From Pseudomonas sp. ANT_J12 (GTDB taxonomy: Bacteria; Pseudomonadota; Gammaproteobacteria; Pseudomonadales; Pseudomonadaceae), in the NCBI RefSeq assembly GCF_008370045.1, contig NZ_VOBN01000004.1:62001-126000 (forward strand): a DNA stretch of 64,000 bases, written 5' to 3'. The notes below the pieces were generated by a model. The model saw only the letters and a program-made list of their open reading frames with translations, made no database searches and was not told the origin of the DNA. Positions 25,878 to 35,066 of this stretch are shown here, one piece after another. Within the stretch, counting starts at the first letter, position 1. Every line of letters starts with the position of its first letter. The position numbers were made by a program, and so were the translations under genes.

Positions 25878-26842
25878 AACGAATCAGTATTGTGATCCCC
25901 ATGTTCAACGAGGCCCGGCACATCGGCCGGACCTTGCTCGCCGCGCAAAAGGCCGCCGATGCGGCAGACGTGGAATGCGAGTTGATCGTGGTCGATAACG
26001 GCTCCGAGGATCACGGCCCGCAGGTTGCCCGGCAGTTCGGCGCGCAGGTGTTAGTGCTCCCCGGCTTGCTCATCGGAGCGCTGCGCAATCGCGGTGCTGC
26101 GCTGGCCACCGGGGAATGGCTGGCCTTCATCGATGCCGACGTCGAGATGCCGGAAAACTGGCTGAGCCTGCTGTTCGAACTTGAATCCCGCGCCCAGGCC
26201 GATGTCTTCGGCCTCGACCTGCACACCCCGGCGCAAGCGCCGTGGTACGCCGATGCCTGGCAACGTCGCACGCTACGTCCTGCCAGCCACACCCTGCACT
26301 CGGTGCAATGGCTGCCCACTTCCAACCTGCTGATGCGCCACACCTGGTTCGAGCAGATCGGCGGCTTCGACGAAACCCTGCGCACCGGCGAAGACAAGGA
26401 CCTGACCATGCGCCTGCGAGCGGCTGGCGCGCGCTTGATGGCGGTCAATGAAAGCGTCGCCCTGCATTGGGGCTATGAAGCCAATTGGCGCGAATGGATG
26501 GGCAAGGAGATGTGGCGCCAGGGCAGTCACCTGCAACTGCTGCGCACCCACGGCTACAGCCTGCGGTTGTTACGGTTCCCAGTCCTGTCGCTATTGGTCT
26601 GGTTGCTCGACTTCCTGGCGGTTTCCGCGCTGCTGGACGGTTTCCCGCACCACGCGGCGGTGATGGTCATGATCACCTTACTGCCGGGGCTGCTCCTGAG
26701 CCTGCGCCAGAGCCTGAAACACCGTGACATTCTCCTGACCCTGCAACTGTGGGGCCTGCATTGGGTGCGCCTGCACCTGGCCGGCGCCGCGTTCATCCTC
26801 AGCCTGTGTCATTGGAATGCCAGGAGGCCCGCCCGTGGCTGA
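25874..26842 (+). CDS. Glycosyltransferase family 2 protein with C-terminal membrane segments
   Basis: 322 residues. The N-terminus has the GT-A pattern ISIVIPMFNEARHIG, VVDNGSEDHG and AFIDADVEM (DXD-like), then GGFDETLRTGEDKDLTMRLRAAG for the acceptor loop. Hydrophobic stretches near residues 235-300 anchor it. The start ATG 25874 overlaps the Wzy stop by 4 bases. It likely transfers a sugar to the repeat unit; the donor is not known. Confidence 0.88.
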   Translation: MKRISIVIPMFNEARHIGRTLLAAQKAADAADVECELIVVDNGSEDHGPQVARQFGAQVLVLPGLLIGALRNRGAALATGEWLAFIDADVEMPENWLSLLFELESRAQADVFGLDLHTPAQAPWYADAWQRRTLRPASHTLHSVQWLPTSNLLMRHTWFEQIGGFDETLRTGEDKDLTMRLRAAGARLMAVNESVALHWGYEANWREWMGKEMWRQGSHLQLLRTHGYSLRLLRFPVLSLLVWLLDFLAVSALLDGFPHHAAVMVMITLLPGLLLSLRQSLKHRDILLTLQLWGLHWVRLHLAGAAFILSLCHWNARRPARG

Positions 26843-27971
26843 ATTCATTTTCTGGTTGTGCCTGTTGCTGCCGGTTTACGCCTACGTTGGCTATCCGCTG
26901 TTGCTGACGCTGCTGGCGCCGTTGTTTGCGGTGCGGCGTCACGACCTCGCGCCGCCGCTGAACATCAGCATCGTAATCGCCGCGCACAACGAGGCGCGAC
27001 ACATCGAGCACAAGCTGCGCACCTTACTCGCCCAGGATTACCAGCCTTCGTCGCTGGAAATCATCCTGGTCAGCGATGGTTCCACCGATGACACCGTGGC
27101 TTGCGCGCACAAGGTCATCGACCCGCGCATTACCGTGCTCGACCTGCCGCGCCAGGGTAAGGCCGCAACTTTGAATGCCGGTGTGGCGCTGAGCACCGGC
27201 GCCATCCTGGTGTTCACTGATGCCGACAACCAATGGTCCCGCGACACCCTCGGCCACTTGCTCGCGCCACTGGCCGATCCTAAGGTCGGCGCCTGCGCCG
27301 GGCACATGGTGATCCCGGTCACCGGCGGTGGGCTGAGTGTCGGCGACAGCCTCTATCGTCACTACGAAGGCTGGTTGCGTCGGGTGGAAAACCGCACCGG
27401 GTGCATGGTCTCCGCCGATGGCGCCCTGCTCGCCTTGCGCCGCGAGTTGTTCGAGAACGTGCCGGCGGAGGTCAACGATGATTTCTTTATCAGCACCTGC
27501 GCGCCGGTGGCGTTCAAACGCATCGTCTATGTGCCCGAGGCCCAGGTGATCGACCACGGCGTCGATGAAGCCGACAAACAGTTCCGTCGTCGCCAGCGCG
27601 TCACCGTCGGTGGCCTGCAAAGCCTGGCGCAGCGCAGCGTGCTGCTCAATCCGCTGAAGTATGGGTTGTATTCGCTGGCGCTGATCAGTCACAAGCTGAT
27701 CCGGCGTCTGGCACCGATCCTGTTGGTGCCGTTATTCCTGAGCAATTTCTGGCTGTGGAACGACCACGGTTTCTATCAAATGTGCCTGGTGGCGCAACTG
27801 CTCGGTTACGCGGTGGCCATTGCCGGTCTGCTGGATGTGCAACACCGTTTGCCCAAACCCTTTCGCCTCGCCGCGTTCCTTCTGGTGACCCTTGCCGGGA
27901 TGAGTATCGGTCTGTGGCAGTTCCTGCGTGGCCAGCGGTATAGCCAGTGGAACCCCGAGCAAAATCGATGA
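26835..27971 (+). CDS. Processive-type glycosyltransferase family 2 membrane protein
   Basis: 378 residues from GTG 26835, with AGGAGG 8 bases before it. A membrane helix at the N-terminus (about 4-27) is followed by the GT2 core: ISIVIAAHNEARHIEHKL, LVSDGSTDDT, ILVFTDADNQWS, DDFFIS (TED-like position) and QFRRRQRV in place of QxxRW. C-terminal helices lie at about 295-365. The layout resembles BcsA/hyaluronan-synthase-like GT2 enzymes, so it may combine transfer and membrane passage, or just be a membrane-bound transferase of the assembly line. Confidence 0.88.
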   Translation: MAEFIFWLCLLLPVYAYVGYPLLLTLLAPLFAVRRHDLAPPLNISIVIAAHNEARHIEHKLRTLLAQDYQPSSLEIILVSDGSTDDTVACAHKVIDPRITVLDLPRQGKAATLNAGVALSTGAILVFTDADNQWSRDTLGHLLAPLADPKVGACAGHMVIPVTGGGLSVGDSLYRHYEGWLRRVENRTGCMVSADGALLALRRELFENVPAEVNDDFFISTCAPVAFKRIVYVPEAQVIDHGVDEADKQFRRRQRVTVGGLQSLAQRSVLLNPLKYGLYSLALISHKLIRRLAPILLVPLFLSNFWLWNDHGFYQMCLVAQLLGYAVAIAGLLDVQHRLPKPFRLAAFLLVTLAGMSIGLWQFLRGQRYSQWNPEQNR

Positions 27972-27983
27972 GAGGCGCGTGCC

Positions 27984-28985
27984 ATGGCGATCAAACAATT
28001 ATTAAAACGCACCAGTGGCTGGCTCTACCTCAACTCCTCGGTGGGGCGCAATCAACTGCACGGCGCCGGGGTGATCCTGATGCTGCACCGGGTGCTGGCC
28101 AACGACCGCGCTGCCGAGTTGCCCCATCGCAATGAACTGTGCGTCGGGCCCAAAGCGTTCGAGCACTTGCTGGTCTGGCTGAAAAAACACTTCGACTGCG
28201 TGCCGCTGATGGACATCCTGCACCCCGGCACCTTGCGCTCGGAGCGGCCCAGGGTCTCACTGACGTTTGATGACGGCTGGCGCGACAACGCGGTGAATGC
28301 CTTCCCGCTGCTGCAAAAATATCAGGTGCCGGCAAGCATCTTCCTCTCCACCGATTTCATCGGCAGTCGCCAGCGCTTCTGGTGGGAAAGCCTGGGTGAA
28401 ACCCTGTGGGGCAGCCATGGCGAACAAGCCCGGATGCACCTGATCGAATGCCTGCAACAGGTCGGCCGGCCCCTGCCGGTGTTGATGGATGACGTCGATG
28501 TGGACCGCCGCAGCCTGACCCTGTTGCACTACCTGCAAAGCCTGAAAACCCTGGCGCCGGACGACTTGAGCCGCCTGACCGACGAGTGCCCCGAAGAGTC
28601 GTTGCCCCAGGCGTTGGACTGGCAGCAAGTGCGTGCGCTGGAAGCCTCCGGGCTGGTGCGCTTCGGTCCCCACGGCGCCAGTCACGCGATCCTCACCGGC
28701 CTCGACGATCAACGTCTGGATGAAGAACTGAGCCGCAGCCGCGATGCGTTGTTGAACGGCTGCAACCGGCCGCTGCCGGTCTACTGCTACCCCAACGGCG
28801 ATCACGATGCGCGCGTCCGGCAACAGGTCGCCGACCATGCCTTTCCCTATGCCCTGGGCACCGGCACCGGCATCTATCGCGGCGCCAGCGATCCATTGGC
28901 GTTGCCGCGCTTCGGTGTCAGCCAGCGCACGGCGCGTAATCCGGAGTTGCTGTCGTGGCGCATCTACCGCGGGGCACGGCCATGA
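27984..28985 (+). CDS. Polysaccharide deacetylase (NodB/CE4-like)
   Basis: 333 residues. The CE4 motif 1 is SLTFDDGWRDN near residue 92, with the general-base Asp and metal-binding Asp. Motif 2 is weak (FGPHGASHAI near 225) with two histidines. YCYPNGDHDA near 265 is motif-3 like. No signal peptide, so the action is presumably on lipid-linked sugars on the cytoplasmic side. It begins 12 bases after the previous stop and overlaps the flippase by 4 bases. Confidence 0.87.
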   Translation: MAIKQLLKRTSGWLYLNSSVGRNQLHGAGVILMLHRVLANDRAAELPHRNELCVGPKAFEHLLVWLKKHFDCVPLMDILHPGTLRSERPRVSLTFDDGWRDNAVNAFPLLQKYQVPASIFLSTDFIGSRQRFWWESLGETLWGSHGEQARMHLIECLQQVGRPLPVLMDDVDVDRRSLTLLHYLQSLKTLAPDDLSRLTDECPEESLPQALDWQQVRALEASGLVRFGPHGASHAILTGLDDQRLDEELSRSRDALLNGCNRPLPVYCYPNGDHDARVRQQVADHAFPYALGTGTGIYRGASDPLALPRFGVSQRTARNPELLSWRIYRGARP

Positions 28986-30286
28986 GTCGCAGCCATTACC
29001 TCAAGCACCTGGCCCTGAGCATGGGCACCAAGCTGGCGATGATCGGCCTGCGCCTGCTGCGCAACGTGTTACTGGCGCGGATTCTCGGGCCGAGCGAGCG
29101 CGGCTTGTTTGCCCTGCTCAGCACCCTGCCCGACCTGATCAGCGCCGCCACCAGCGGCGGCTTGAATTCGGCGGTGGGTTATCAGGCGGCCAAGCAACGG
29201 CCGATGGGGTTGCTGCTGAGCCAGGTGCTGGTGTTTGGCTGCCTGCTGGCACTGCTGCTGACCTTGCTGGTGGTGGCGCTGACCCGGGAATTCGGCAGCG
29301 AACTGGACATTACCACCCAACTCGGTTTGCTCGCCTGGTTGCTGTTGCTGGCGGTGCCGCTGACCGTGCTCAAAAGTGGTTTGCTGACCTTGCACAACGC
29401 GTCCGGCGGCGTGGTGGCGTTCAACGCCTTGCGCCTGGTGGAGTCCCTGGCACCGTTGCTGCTGTTCCTGGCCCTGTTCTGGATGTGGAAAACCGCCGCC
29501 CTGGAAGCGGCGCTGATCAGTTGGCTGGCGGGCATCAGCCTGGTGGTGCTGGCGGGGTGGGTCTGGCTCAAGCGCAATCAACCGCTGACCCTGCAATGGG
29601 ACCGCGCCAGTCAAAATGAGCTGCTGCGCTACAGCGCCCGCAGCCATCCCGATTTGCTGTTCCAGCAAGTGATCCTGCGTTCCGACTACCTGTTTATCGG
29701 CGCCTTGCTCGGCAGCACCGCGTTGGGGCATTACGCCATGGCCAGTGCGGCCGCCGAGTTGTTGCTGATCGTCCCGGAAGCAGTGACTACGCCGTTGATG
29801 AAACGCCTGCTGCAACAGGACGAAGGCATGGACAAAGTCACCCCGCTGGCCCTGCGCCTGACCGCCACGGTGATGCTCGGCGCCTGCCTGACCATGGCGG
29901 TGATCGGCGAATGGCTGATCGTCACGCTGTTCGGCGCCGCGTATCAGCCAGCGTATCCGGCCTTGCTCGCCCTGCTGCCGGGACTGTTGGGGCTGTGCTA
30001 CGCCAGCATTCTGCGCCTGGACTTGCTGGGCAAAAATCGCCCCGGCACCGTGTCGCTGCTGATGGGGATCGGCGCGCTGCTTAACCTGGCCCTGAACCTG
30101 GTACTGATTCCGGCCTACGGCATCGTCGGCGCCGCCGCCGCTTCATCCATTGCCTATCTGGCGGTGACCGTCGCGCTGCTGGTGATGTATTGCCGCTTGA
30201 GTGGCGTGGCGGTCTGGCAAACCCTGATCATCCTGCCCAGCGACGTCGCGCCGATGCTGCTGATGCTGCAACGGAAGTCCGCATGA
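28982..30286 (+). CDS. Wzx-like oligosaccharide flippase
   Basis: 434 residues from ATG 28982 (ATGA overlap). It has about 12 to 14 hydrophobic helices with few long loops, an N-terminal basic patch and the RNVLLARILGPSERGLFALL sequence typical of the MOP/polysaccharide biosynthesis family. It would flip lipid-linked repeat units for polymerisation by the Wzy-like protein. It overlaps the next gene by 4 bases. Confidence 0.9.
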   Translation: MSRSHYLKHLALSMGTKLAMIGLRLLRNVLLARILGPSERGLFALLSTLPDLISAATSGGLNSAVGYQAAKQRPMGLLLSQVLVFGCLLALLLTLLVVALTREFGSELDITTQLGLLAWLLLLAVPLTVLKSGLLTLHNASGGVVAFNALRLVESLAPLLLFLALFWMWKTAALEAALISWLAGISLVVLAGWVWLKRNQPLTLQWDRASQNELLRYSARSHPDLLFQQVILRSDYLFIGALLGSTALGHYAMASAAAELLLIVPEAVTTPLMKRLLQQDEGMDKVTPLALRLTATVMLGACLTMAVIGEWLIVTLFGAAYQPAYPALLALLPGLLGLCYASILRLDLLGKNRPGTVSLLMGIGALLNLALNLVLIPAYGIVGAAAASSIAYLAVTVALLVMYCRLSGVAVWQTLIILPSDVAPMLLMLQRKSA

Positions 30287-32202
30287 ATCGCCTGGCGCTG
30301 TTGTTGAGTCTGGGCTTCGCACTCGACGCTCAAGCGGCATCGATGCGTTGGTCCGACATTCGTGACGGCAGCCTGTACCTGCAAGCGGATCGCCCCGACA
30401 CCGTGACCGTGCGCTGGACGCCGGCGTGGCAGGCCGACGCCAACGAAGAACATATTTATCTGGTCGATGGCCAGGGCAAACTGGCGGGCGAACGCCTGAT
30501 CGCCGCCAGTGAAGCCCGAGGGACCCAGAGCTGGCCATTGGCACCCGGCGCCGCCAGTTATCAGCTGGAGATTCCGGGCTACAGTTTCCGCCGCTACAAG
30601 GTCGAGCACGACGAACGCACAGTGGCCTTGTTCGCCCCGGCCAAGGTGCATTTCAGTGCCGAAGCCCGTGACGGCGACGAGTTGTACTTCAAGGTCGCAC
30701 CGGGGGAACACGCGGTGCTGGCCGGCAAGTTCCACGGTGGCGTCGGCGCCCTGCAAGCCCAGCGCGTGGGCGACAACCAACCACTGTTGCTGGCGCTCAA
30801 ACCCTATCGCGCCTATTGGCAGTTCGATCAAGTTGCACTGCCGGTCAGCAACAGCGAACAAACCTGGCGCCTGCGCCTGCGGGGCAGCGGCAAGGTGGCG
30901 TTCTGGCTCGACGGCACGGCCAATCTGTTCGCGCAGAACCCGCAGCAACTCAAACCGCTGCGTGAAGACAACGGTCAGACCCGGCTGACACTGCACAAAA
31001 AAGTGCTCGGGCCAACCCCGAACCTGGGCGTCGCCCTGCCCTACGTGATGCCGCCACCGTCGAGTTTTGCGGTGCTCGATGCGCTGGGTGCGAAGGCGGC
31101 CAGTTACTACAGTTTCGTCGATATCACCCAGCGCAAGCCGGATTACGAAGACGCGTTCCGCCGGGTCTATCAGGATCGCTTCGGCATCACCCAGGACATC
31201 ACCTTGCTCGCCGGCAGCCAACGCCAAGCCGATTTGCGCGCCGACACCACGAGCAACAGCGGCCTCGACGCCTGGCTCGCCAGCACCCGCGCCCTCGGCG
31301 GCAAGGGCACCCACTACATCGGTTTCGCTGACGAGCCGAACCTCAACTACCCCGACTACGCCCATTACCAGAGCCTCTTCAACAGCATGGCCCGGCAGGT
31401 GCGCAGCAACCCCGGCAATGCCAAGGCCGGTATTCGCATCGCCATGCCGGCCAGTTCGCGGCTGGTCAACGGCCCCTTCGCCGACAACGCGGCGGACAAG
31501 CGTGGCATCGACTGGGCCCGGCGCCTGCTGGCGGAATCCGGCGAGCAGATCGACGCCCTGGCCTGGCACGAATGGATGATTCGCGACTTGCTCGCGACCC
31601 GGGTCTACCGCGACAGCGTGCGCCGCGCCGCCGACCTGGTGGGGCTGGACGCCAACGGGCGACCACGCAAGGCGCTGCTGCTGGACCAGACCAATATGTC
31701 CAGCGGCTCGAGCCTGAGCCCCTACGATCAGGAAACCCATTTCGCCTCGCTTTGGTGGGCTTCGGTGGCGATCAATTCGGCCCAGGACGGCTTGTTGGAG
31801 ATGCTTAACTGGTTCCAGGCCGCCGATGAGCCGAACTACCCCAAGGGCATGTTCAAGGTCCTGGATGACGATCATTTCGAGATCAAACCAGTGGGCCTGG
31901 CCCAGCAGTTCATCCAGCAGCATTGGCTTCGCGATGTGATGCTCCTGGAGAACGACGCTTTCGAGGTCGACGTATTGGCCATGGCCACCGACCTGCAACG
32001 CGGCCTGTTGGGGGTCAACAAAGGCACGCGCTTGCAACGTATCGACCTGAGTGGGGCGAACTGTCCGCTGACCAAGGGTTCATTGCGCTACTTCGGCGCC
32101 GACAACCGCAGCCGCGACGCGCCCTTCCACTGCCAGGACGGTCGCGTCAGCTTCGACCTGCCGGGGCAAACCCTGTTCGCCCTGAGCTGGACTGCCTCAT
32201 GA
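30283..32202 (+). CDS. Secreted glycoside-hydrolase-like protein of the polymer cluster
   Basis: 639 residues with a signal peptide (cleavage after AQA near residue 20). The N-terminal about 250 residues are beta-rich. The C-terminal part looks like a TIM-barrel glycosidase: an IGFADEPN motif near residue 345 could hold the acid/base Glu, and a WHEWMIRDL stretch (about 427) and LLLDQTNMSSGSS (about 467) could place further active-site residues. No CAZy family was recognised. Polymer clusters often carry a hydrolase that trims or releases the polysaccharide in the periplasm. Confidence 0.7.
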   Translation: MNRLALLLSLGFALDAQAASMRWSDIRDGSLYLQADRPDTVTVRWTPAWQADANEEHIYLVDGQGKLAGERLIAASEARGTQSWPLAPGAASYQLEIPGYSFRRYKVEHDERTVALFAPAKVHFSAEARDGDELYFKVAPGEHAVLAGKFHGGVGALQAQRVGDNQPLLLALKPYRAYWQFDQVALPVSNSEQTWRLRLRGSGKVAFWLDGTANLFAQNPQQLKPLREDNGQTRLTLHKKVLGPTPNLGVALPYVMPPPSSFAVLDALGAKAASYYSFVDITQRKPDYEDAFRRVYQDRFGITQDITLLAGSQRQADLRADTTSNSGLDAWLASTRALGGKGTHYIGFADEPNLNYPDYAHYQSLFNSMARQVRSNPGNAKAGIRIAMPASSRLVNGPFADNAADKRGIDWARRLLAESGEQIDALAWHEWMIRDLLATRVYRDSVRRAADLVGLDANGRPRKALLLDQTNMSSGSSLSPYDQETHFASLWWASVAINSAQDGLLEMLNWFQAADEPNYPKGMFKVLDDDHFEIKPVGLAQQFIQQHWLRDVMLLENDAFEVDVLAMATDLQRGLLGVNKGTRLQRIDLSGANCPLTKGSLRYFGADNRSRDAPFHCQDGRVSFDLPGQTLFALSWTAS

Positions 32203-32288
32203 CCGCCCTTCGAATGCATGGCCGCGCCGGCATGTCGCCGCGCGTTGTATTACTCCACTCACGGCCGATCCCGTCAGGAGTTAATAAC

Positions 32289-32978
32289 ATGAGAATTTTG
32301 AAGAAACTCAGCGAACACATTAAGCAAAAAGGACTGCGCCCCACGTTCAACAAAATATGGAAGCACTACGTCTTTTCTCACCAGGAATTGCTGTGGATGG
32401 AGCGCGATCTGGTCAGCCCGGTTCCGCCGCACAAACTCAGACCCTATCCGCCGCTGCGTGTCGTCAACATCACCCCTGACAACGCCAGCGCTTTCGCTCG
32501 TTACTTCGGCGACCGGGTGGGAACCATGGCTGAGCTGGCCCGCGAGGGTTACACCGGCCAAATGCACCTGGATGATCAAGGTGACGCGGTGGCCTTCATC
32601 TGGGGCGCCGCGCGCAACTACCACGACAAACACTATTACGGTTGCTGGTTCCCGGTGAAGCCTGGCGAATTCTTCGAATTTGGTGGCGAACTGACCCGTG
32701 CCTACTGGGGCACCACGCTTTCGGTGGACCTGCAACTGGACCTGTGGAAAGCCATGGCTGACCAGGGCTGCAACACCGTGGTGGATGTTTGTGAATTCCA
32801 CAATATCCCGGCGCTCAAGCTGCACATTCGCATGGGGTACAAGGAGCAAGGACGAATCATGAACGTCTACGAGCTGTTTGGTCGCTGGCGTTTCTACCGT
32901 GAAACCCGCTACAGCGGCTCGCGTCTGGATGCCTTGCGCAAACCGACGCCGACCCCTGTTGCAGCAGAGGCGACCTGA
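32289..32978 (+). CDS. GNAT-like N-acetyltransferase (first copy)
   Basis: 229 residues from ATG 32289 with CAGGAG 8 bases upstream. A basic N-terminal helix, then LLWMERDLVSPVPPHKLRPY, VDVCEFHNIPALKLHIRMGYKEQG (the GNAT acyl-acceptor end with N-x-P-A-L-K-L-Y/H-x-x-x-G-Y) and RETRYSGSRLD. It is highly similar to the copy at 35067-35765, so the two arose by duplication. It probably acetylates a sugar of the repeat unit. It starts 86 bases after the previous gene, the longest internal gap before the last gene. Confidence 0.85.
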   Translation: MRILKKLSEHIKQKGLRPTFNKIWKHYVFSHQELLWMERDLVSPVPPHKLRPYPPLRVVNITPDNASAFARYFGDRVGTMAELAREGYTGQMHLDDQGDAVAFIWGAARNYHDKHYYGCWFPVKPGEFFEFGGELTRAYWGTTLSVDLQLDLWKAMADQGCNTVVDVCEFHNIPALKLHIRMGYKEQGRIMNVYELFGRWRFYRETRYSGSRLDALRKPTPTPVAAEAT

Positions 32979-32982
32979 CCCG

Positions 32983-34188
32983 ATGGCGACGCGATTCGAA
33001 TGGCGCACTTCGCTGTGCGCCCCGGACTTTCCGGCAGTGGCTTATGAAGCCTTGCGCCTGCGAGTGACGGACCACACACCTTTCAACACCCTGGCCTGGC
33101 TGGTCGCTGCGGAACTGGCGCTCAAGGACGGCGAGCGCCTGCACGTGCTGCTCGGCTGGCGGGGTGATGAACTGGCGCTATGCCTGCCGTTGGTGGCGAC
33201 TCGCGAACGGTTTGGCAGGTTACCGTTCCGGGTGTTGCATCACCTCGGCTACCCGCTGACCGATCGTCTGGCGCTCCTCGCTTGCCTGGATGCCGAGAGC
33301 ATCCACAAGGCATTGATCGTGATTCGCCGTCGTTTGCCCCACGCGTTACTGCAACTCAACGAGTTGTCCGAACCCACGGGCGAAGAAAGTGCCCTGACGG
33401 TGTGGATGGCTCACTGTTCTACCGGTGAACGGCGCCTCAGTTGCAAGGTGCCGGTGCACCTGATCAGCGAAGCGGATCGCCAGGAAGTCTCGGGCGATCC
33501 GCGCTACAAACTGCGCCGCGCGCGCAAACGCATCGCCGCGTGTGGTGCCCAGGTGCGACGCATCACCCCGGACGCCGCGACCATGGGCCCGCTGCTGCAA
33601 GCCATCAGCGAAGTCGAAGCGGTGAGCTGGAAAGGCGATGAAGGCGTCGGCATTTTCGCCGACGAACGCCATCGACAATGGATGGATCGCGCCTTCACCG
33701 CCCTCGCCGCTCGTGGCCTGGTGCGAGTGGTGGTGCTGGAACTGGACGGGCGCTGCATCAGCTATCGCCTGGGCTTGCTGGAACAGGGCCGGCTGTACGA
33801 TTACAACCTGGCGTTCCTGCCGCAATACGCCGACCTGGGCAGCGGCCGGGTCCTGCTCGAAGAGTGGATTCGCTGGGGCCTGGACGACAACTGGCGCTGG
33901 ATCGATGCCTCGCGGGTCAGCCTGGAAAACTCCAGTCATCAACTCCACGAACGCATGACCGGGCAACTGGAGCACTGGCGCTGGAGCTTCTATTCCTGGC
34001 GCCCCAGCGGCCTCGCGTTGGGGCTGGCGTTGCGTGTGTGGCAACGGCTCAAACCGGCGTTGCAAACATGGCGGGCGAAACGGGCGGCGGCAGTTATATC
34101 GGCGCCCGCACCGGAGCCCAAAAGCCCTGCGCCCATTGAAAAAACCACGGAGGGCGAACATGCCGCACCAAGTCATAGTCAACGCTGA
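32983..34188 (+). CDS. FemAB/CelD-like GNAT acyltransferase
   Basis: 401 residues from ATG 32983, 4 bases after the previous stop. It matches the Acetyltransf_6 (BioF2/CelD) type: an N-terminal substrate domain of about 150 residues, then YKLRRARKRIAACGAQVRRI, EAVSWKGDEGVG near 208, and VVVLELDGRCISYRLGLLEQGRLYDYNLAF near 245. The C-terminal tail from about 350 is basic and Pro/Ala-rich. Cytoplasmic. It probably modifies a polymer sugar. It overlaps the ChbG-like gene by 29 bases. Confidence 0.85.
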   Translation: MATRFEWRTSLCAPDFPAVAYEALRLRVTDHTPFNTLAWLVAAELALKDGERLHVLLGWRGDELALCLPLVATRERFGRLPFRVLHHLGYPLTDRLALLACLDAESIHKALIVIRRRLPHALLQLNELSEPTGEESALTVWMAHCSTGERRLSCKVPVHLISEADRQEVSGDPRYKLRRARKRIAACGAQVRRITPDAATMGPLLQAISEVEAVSWKGDEGVGIFADERHRQWMDRAFTALAARGLVRVVVLELDGRCISYRLGLLEQGRLYDYNLAFLPQYADLGSGRVLLEEWIRWGLDDNWRWIDASRVSLENSSHQLHERMTGQLEHWRWSFYSWRPSGLALGLALRVWQRLKPALQTWRAKRAAAVISAPAPEPKSPAPIEKTTEGEHAAPSHSQR

Positions 34189-34951
34189 CGATTTCGGCCT
34201 CAGCCCATGCGAAAACGCGGTGATCCTCGGCGCCTTCCAGGCCGGGGTCATCAGCTCCGCCACGGCCATGGCCAACATGCCGGCATTCGAAGCCGCGTGC
34301 CTGATGGCCCAGCATCCGCTGCTCAAGGGACGCATCGGCCTGCACTTCAACCTCACCTATGGCCGGCCGCTGAGCCAGGGCATTCTCGAACGCTCGACGT
34401 TCTGCGACAGCCAGGGCGAGTTTGACCTCAACCTGCCCCGCCACACCCTTTGGCTCAATCGCCTGGACCGGGAAGCGGTGATGGACGAGCTCCAGGCGCA
34501 ATGGCAACACTGCGTGGATCACGACGTACGGCCCAGTCATATCGACTCCCACCAGCACGTGCACAACATCTGGCCCATCGGCGAGATCGTCGCGCGCTTT
34601 GCCGCACGACAAGGGGTGGCTGTGCGCCTGGCACGGAATCTGGGGCAAAACCTGAGCCTGCCCAAGCGCGCGTTCAAGGGGTTGCTCAATCGGCGCTTGC
34701 AGAACCTGGCCGGCGCGACGGCGGACTATGTCTGCACGCCCGTGGACCTTCGAAACGCCCCCGTGCCGACCGACGGCTTGCTGGAAATCGTCGCTCATCC
34801 CAACCAGCTCGGGGCGGATTTTGGCGATGCATACCTGAACCCCGGCGAGTCACTAACCCAAGTGCTAGAGCGGCGCCTTACGGGTGTCGAGCGGGTGTCC
34901 TACGCCGTTGTGAGCAGGGATTTGCCGGGCGGCACAGCTGCACTCGAATGA
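34160..34951 (+). CDS. ChbG/YdjC-family carbohydrate deacetylase
   Basis: 263 residues. The start MPHQVIVNADDFGLSPCEN carries the metal-binding Asp-Asp at residues 9-10. GLHFNLTYGRPLS and SHIDSHQHVHNIWP hold the metal-binding histidines near residues 60 and 130, as in ChbG, which removes one N-acetyl group from chitooligosaccharides. The frame overlaps the previous gene by 29 bases, and the start is set by family similarity and an AGGGCG ribosome site. The likely substrate is an N-acetylated sugar of the repeat unit. Confidence 0.9.
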   Translation: MPHQVIVNADDFGLSPCENAVILGAFQAGVISSATAMANMPAFEAACLMAQHPLLKGRIGLHFNLTYGRPLSQGILERSTFCDSQGEFDLNLPRHTLWLNRLDREAVMDELQAQWQHCVDHDVRPSHIDSHQHVHNIWPIGEIVARFAARQGVAVRLARNLGQNLSLPKRAFKGLLNRRLQNLAGATADYVCTPVDLRNAPVPTDGLLEIVAHPNQLGADFGDAYLNPGESLTQVLERRLTGVERVSYAVVSRDLPGGTAALE

Positions 34952-35066
34952 GTTACACAAGTTGCAACATATTCAAAGCTGGCGCTTTGACATGAAGTTA
35001 CAGCGTTGATCTATACCCATCGAAAGCATCCCCCACATCACCTTGGCCTTGGCCATGGAGGGCTTT

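Noticed and set aside
30154..32037. Long open frame (627 codons) on the minus strand
   Set aside because: It lies opposite the glycosidase-like gene, which has a signal peptide and operon overlaps on both sides; the antisense product has no domain.
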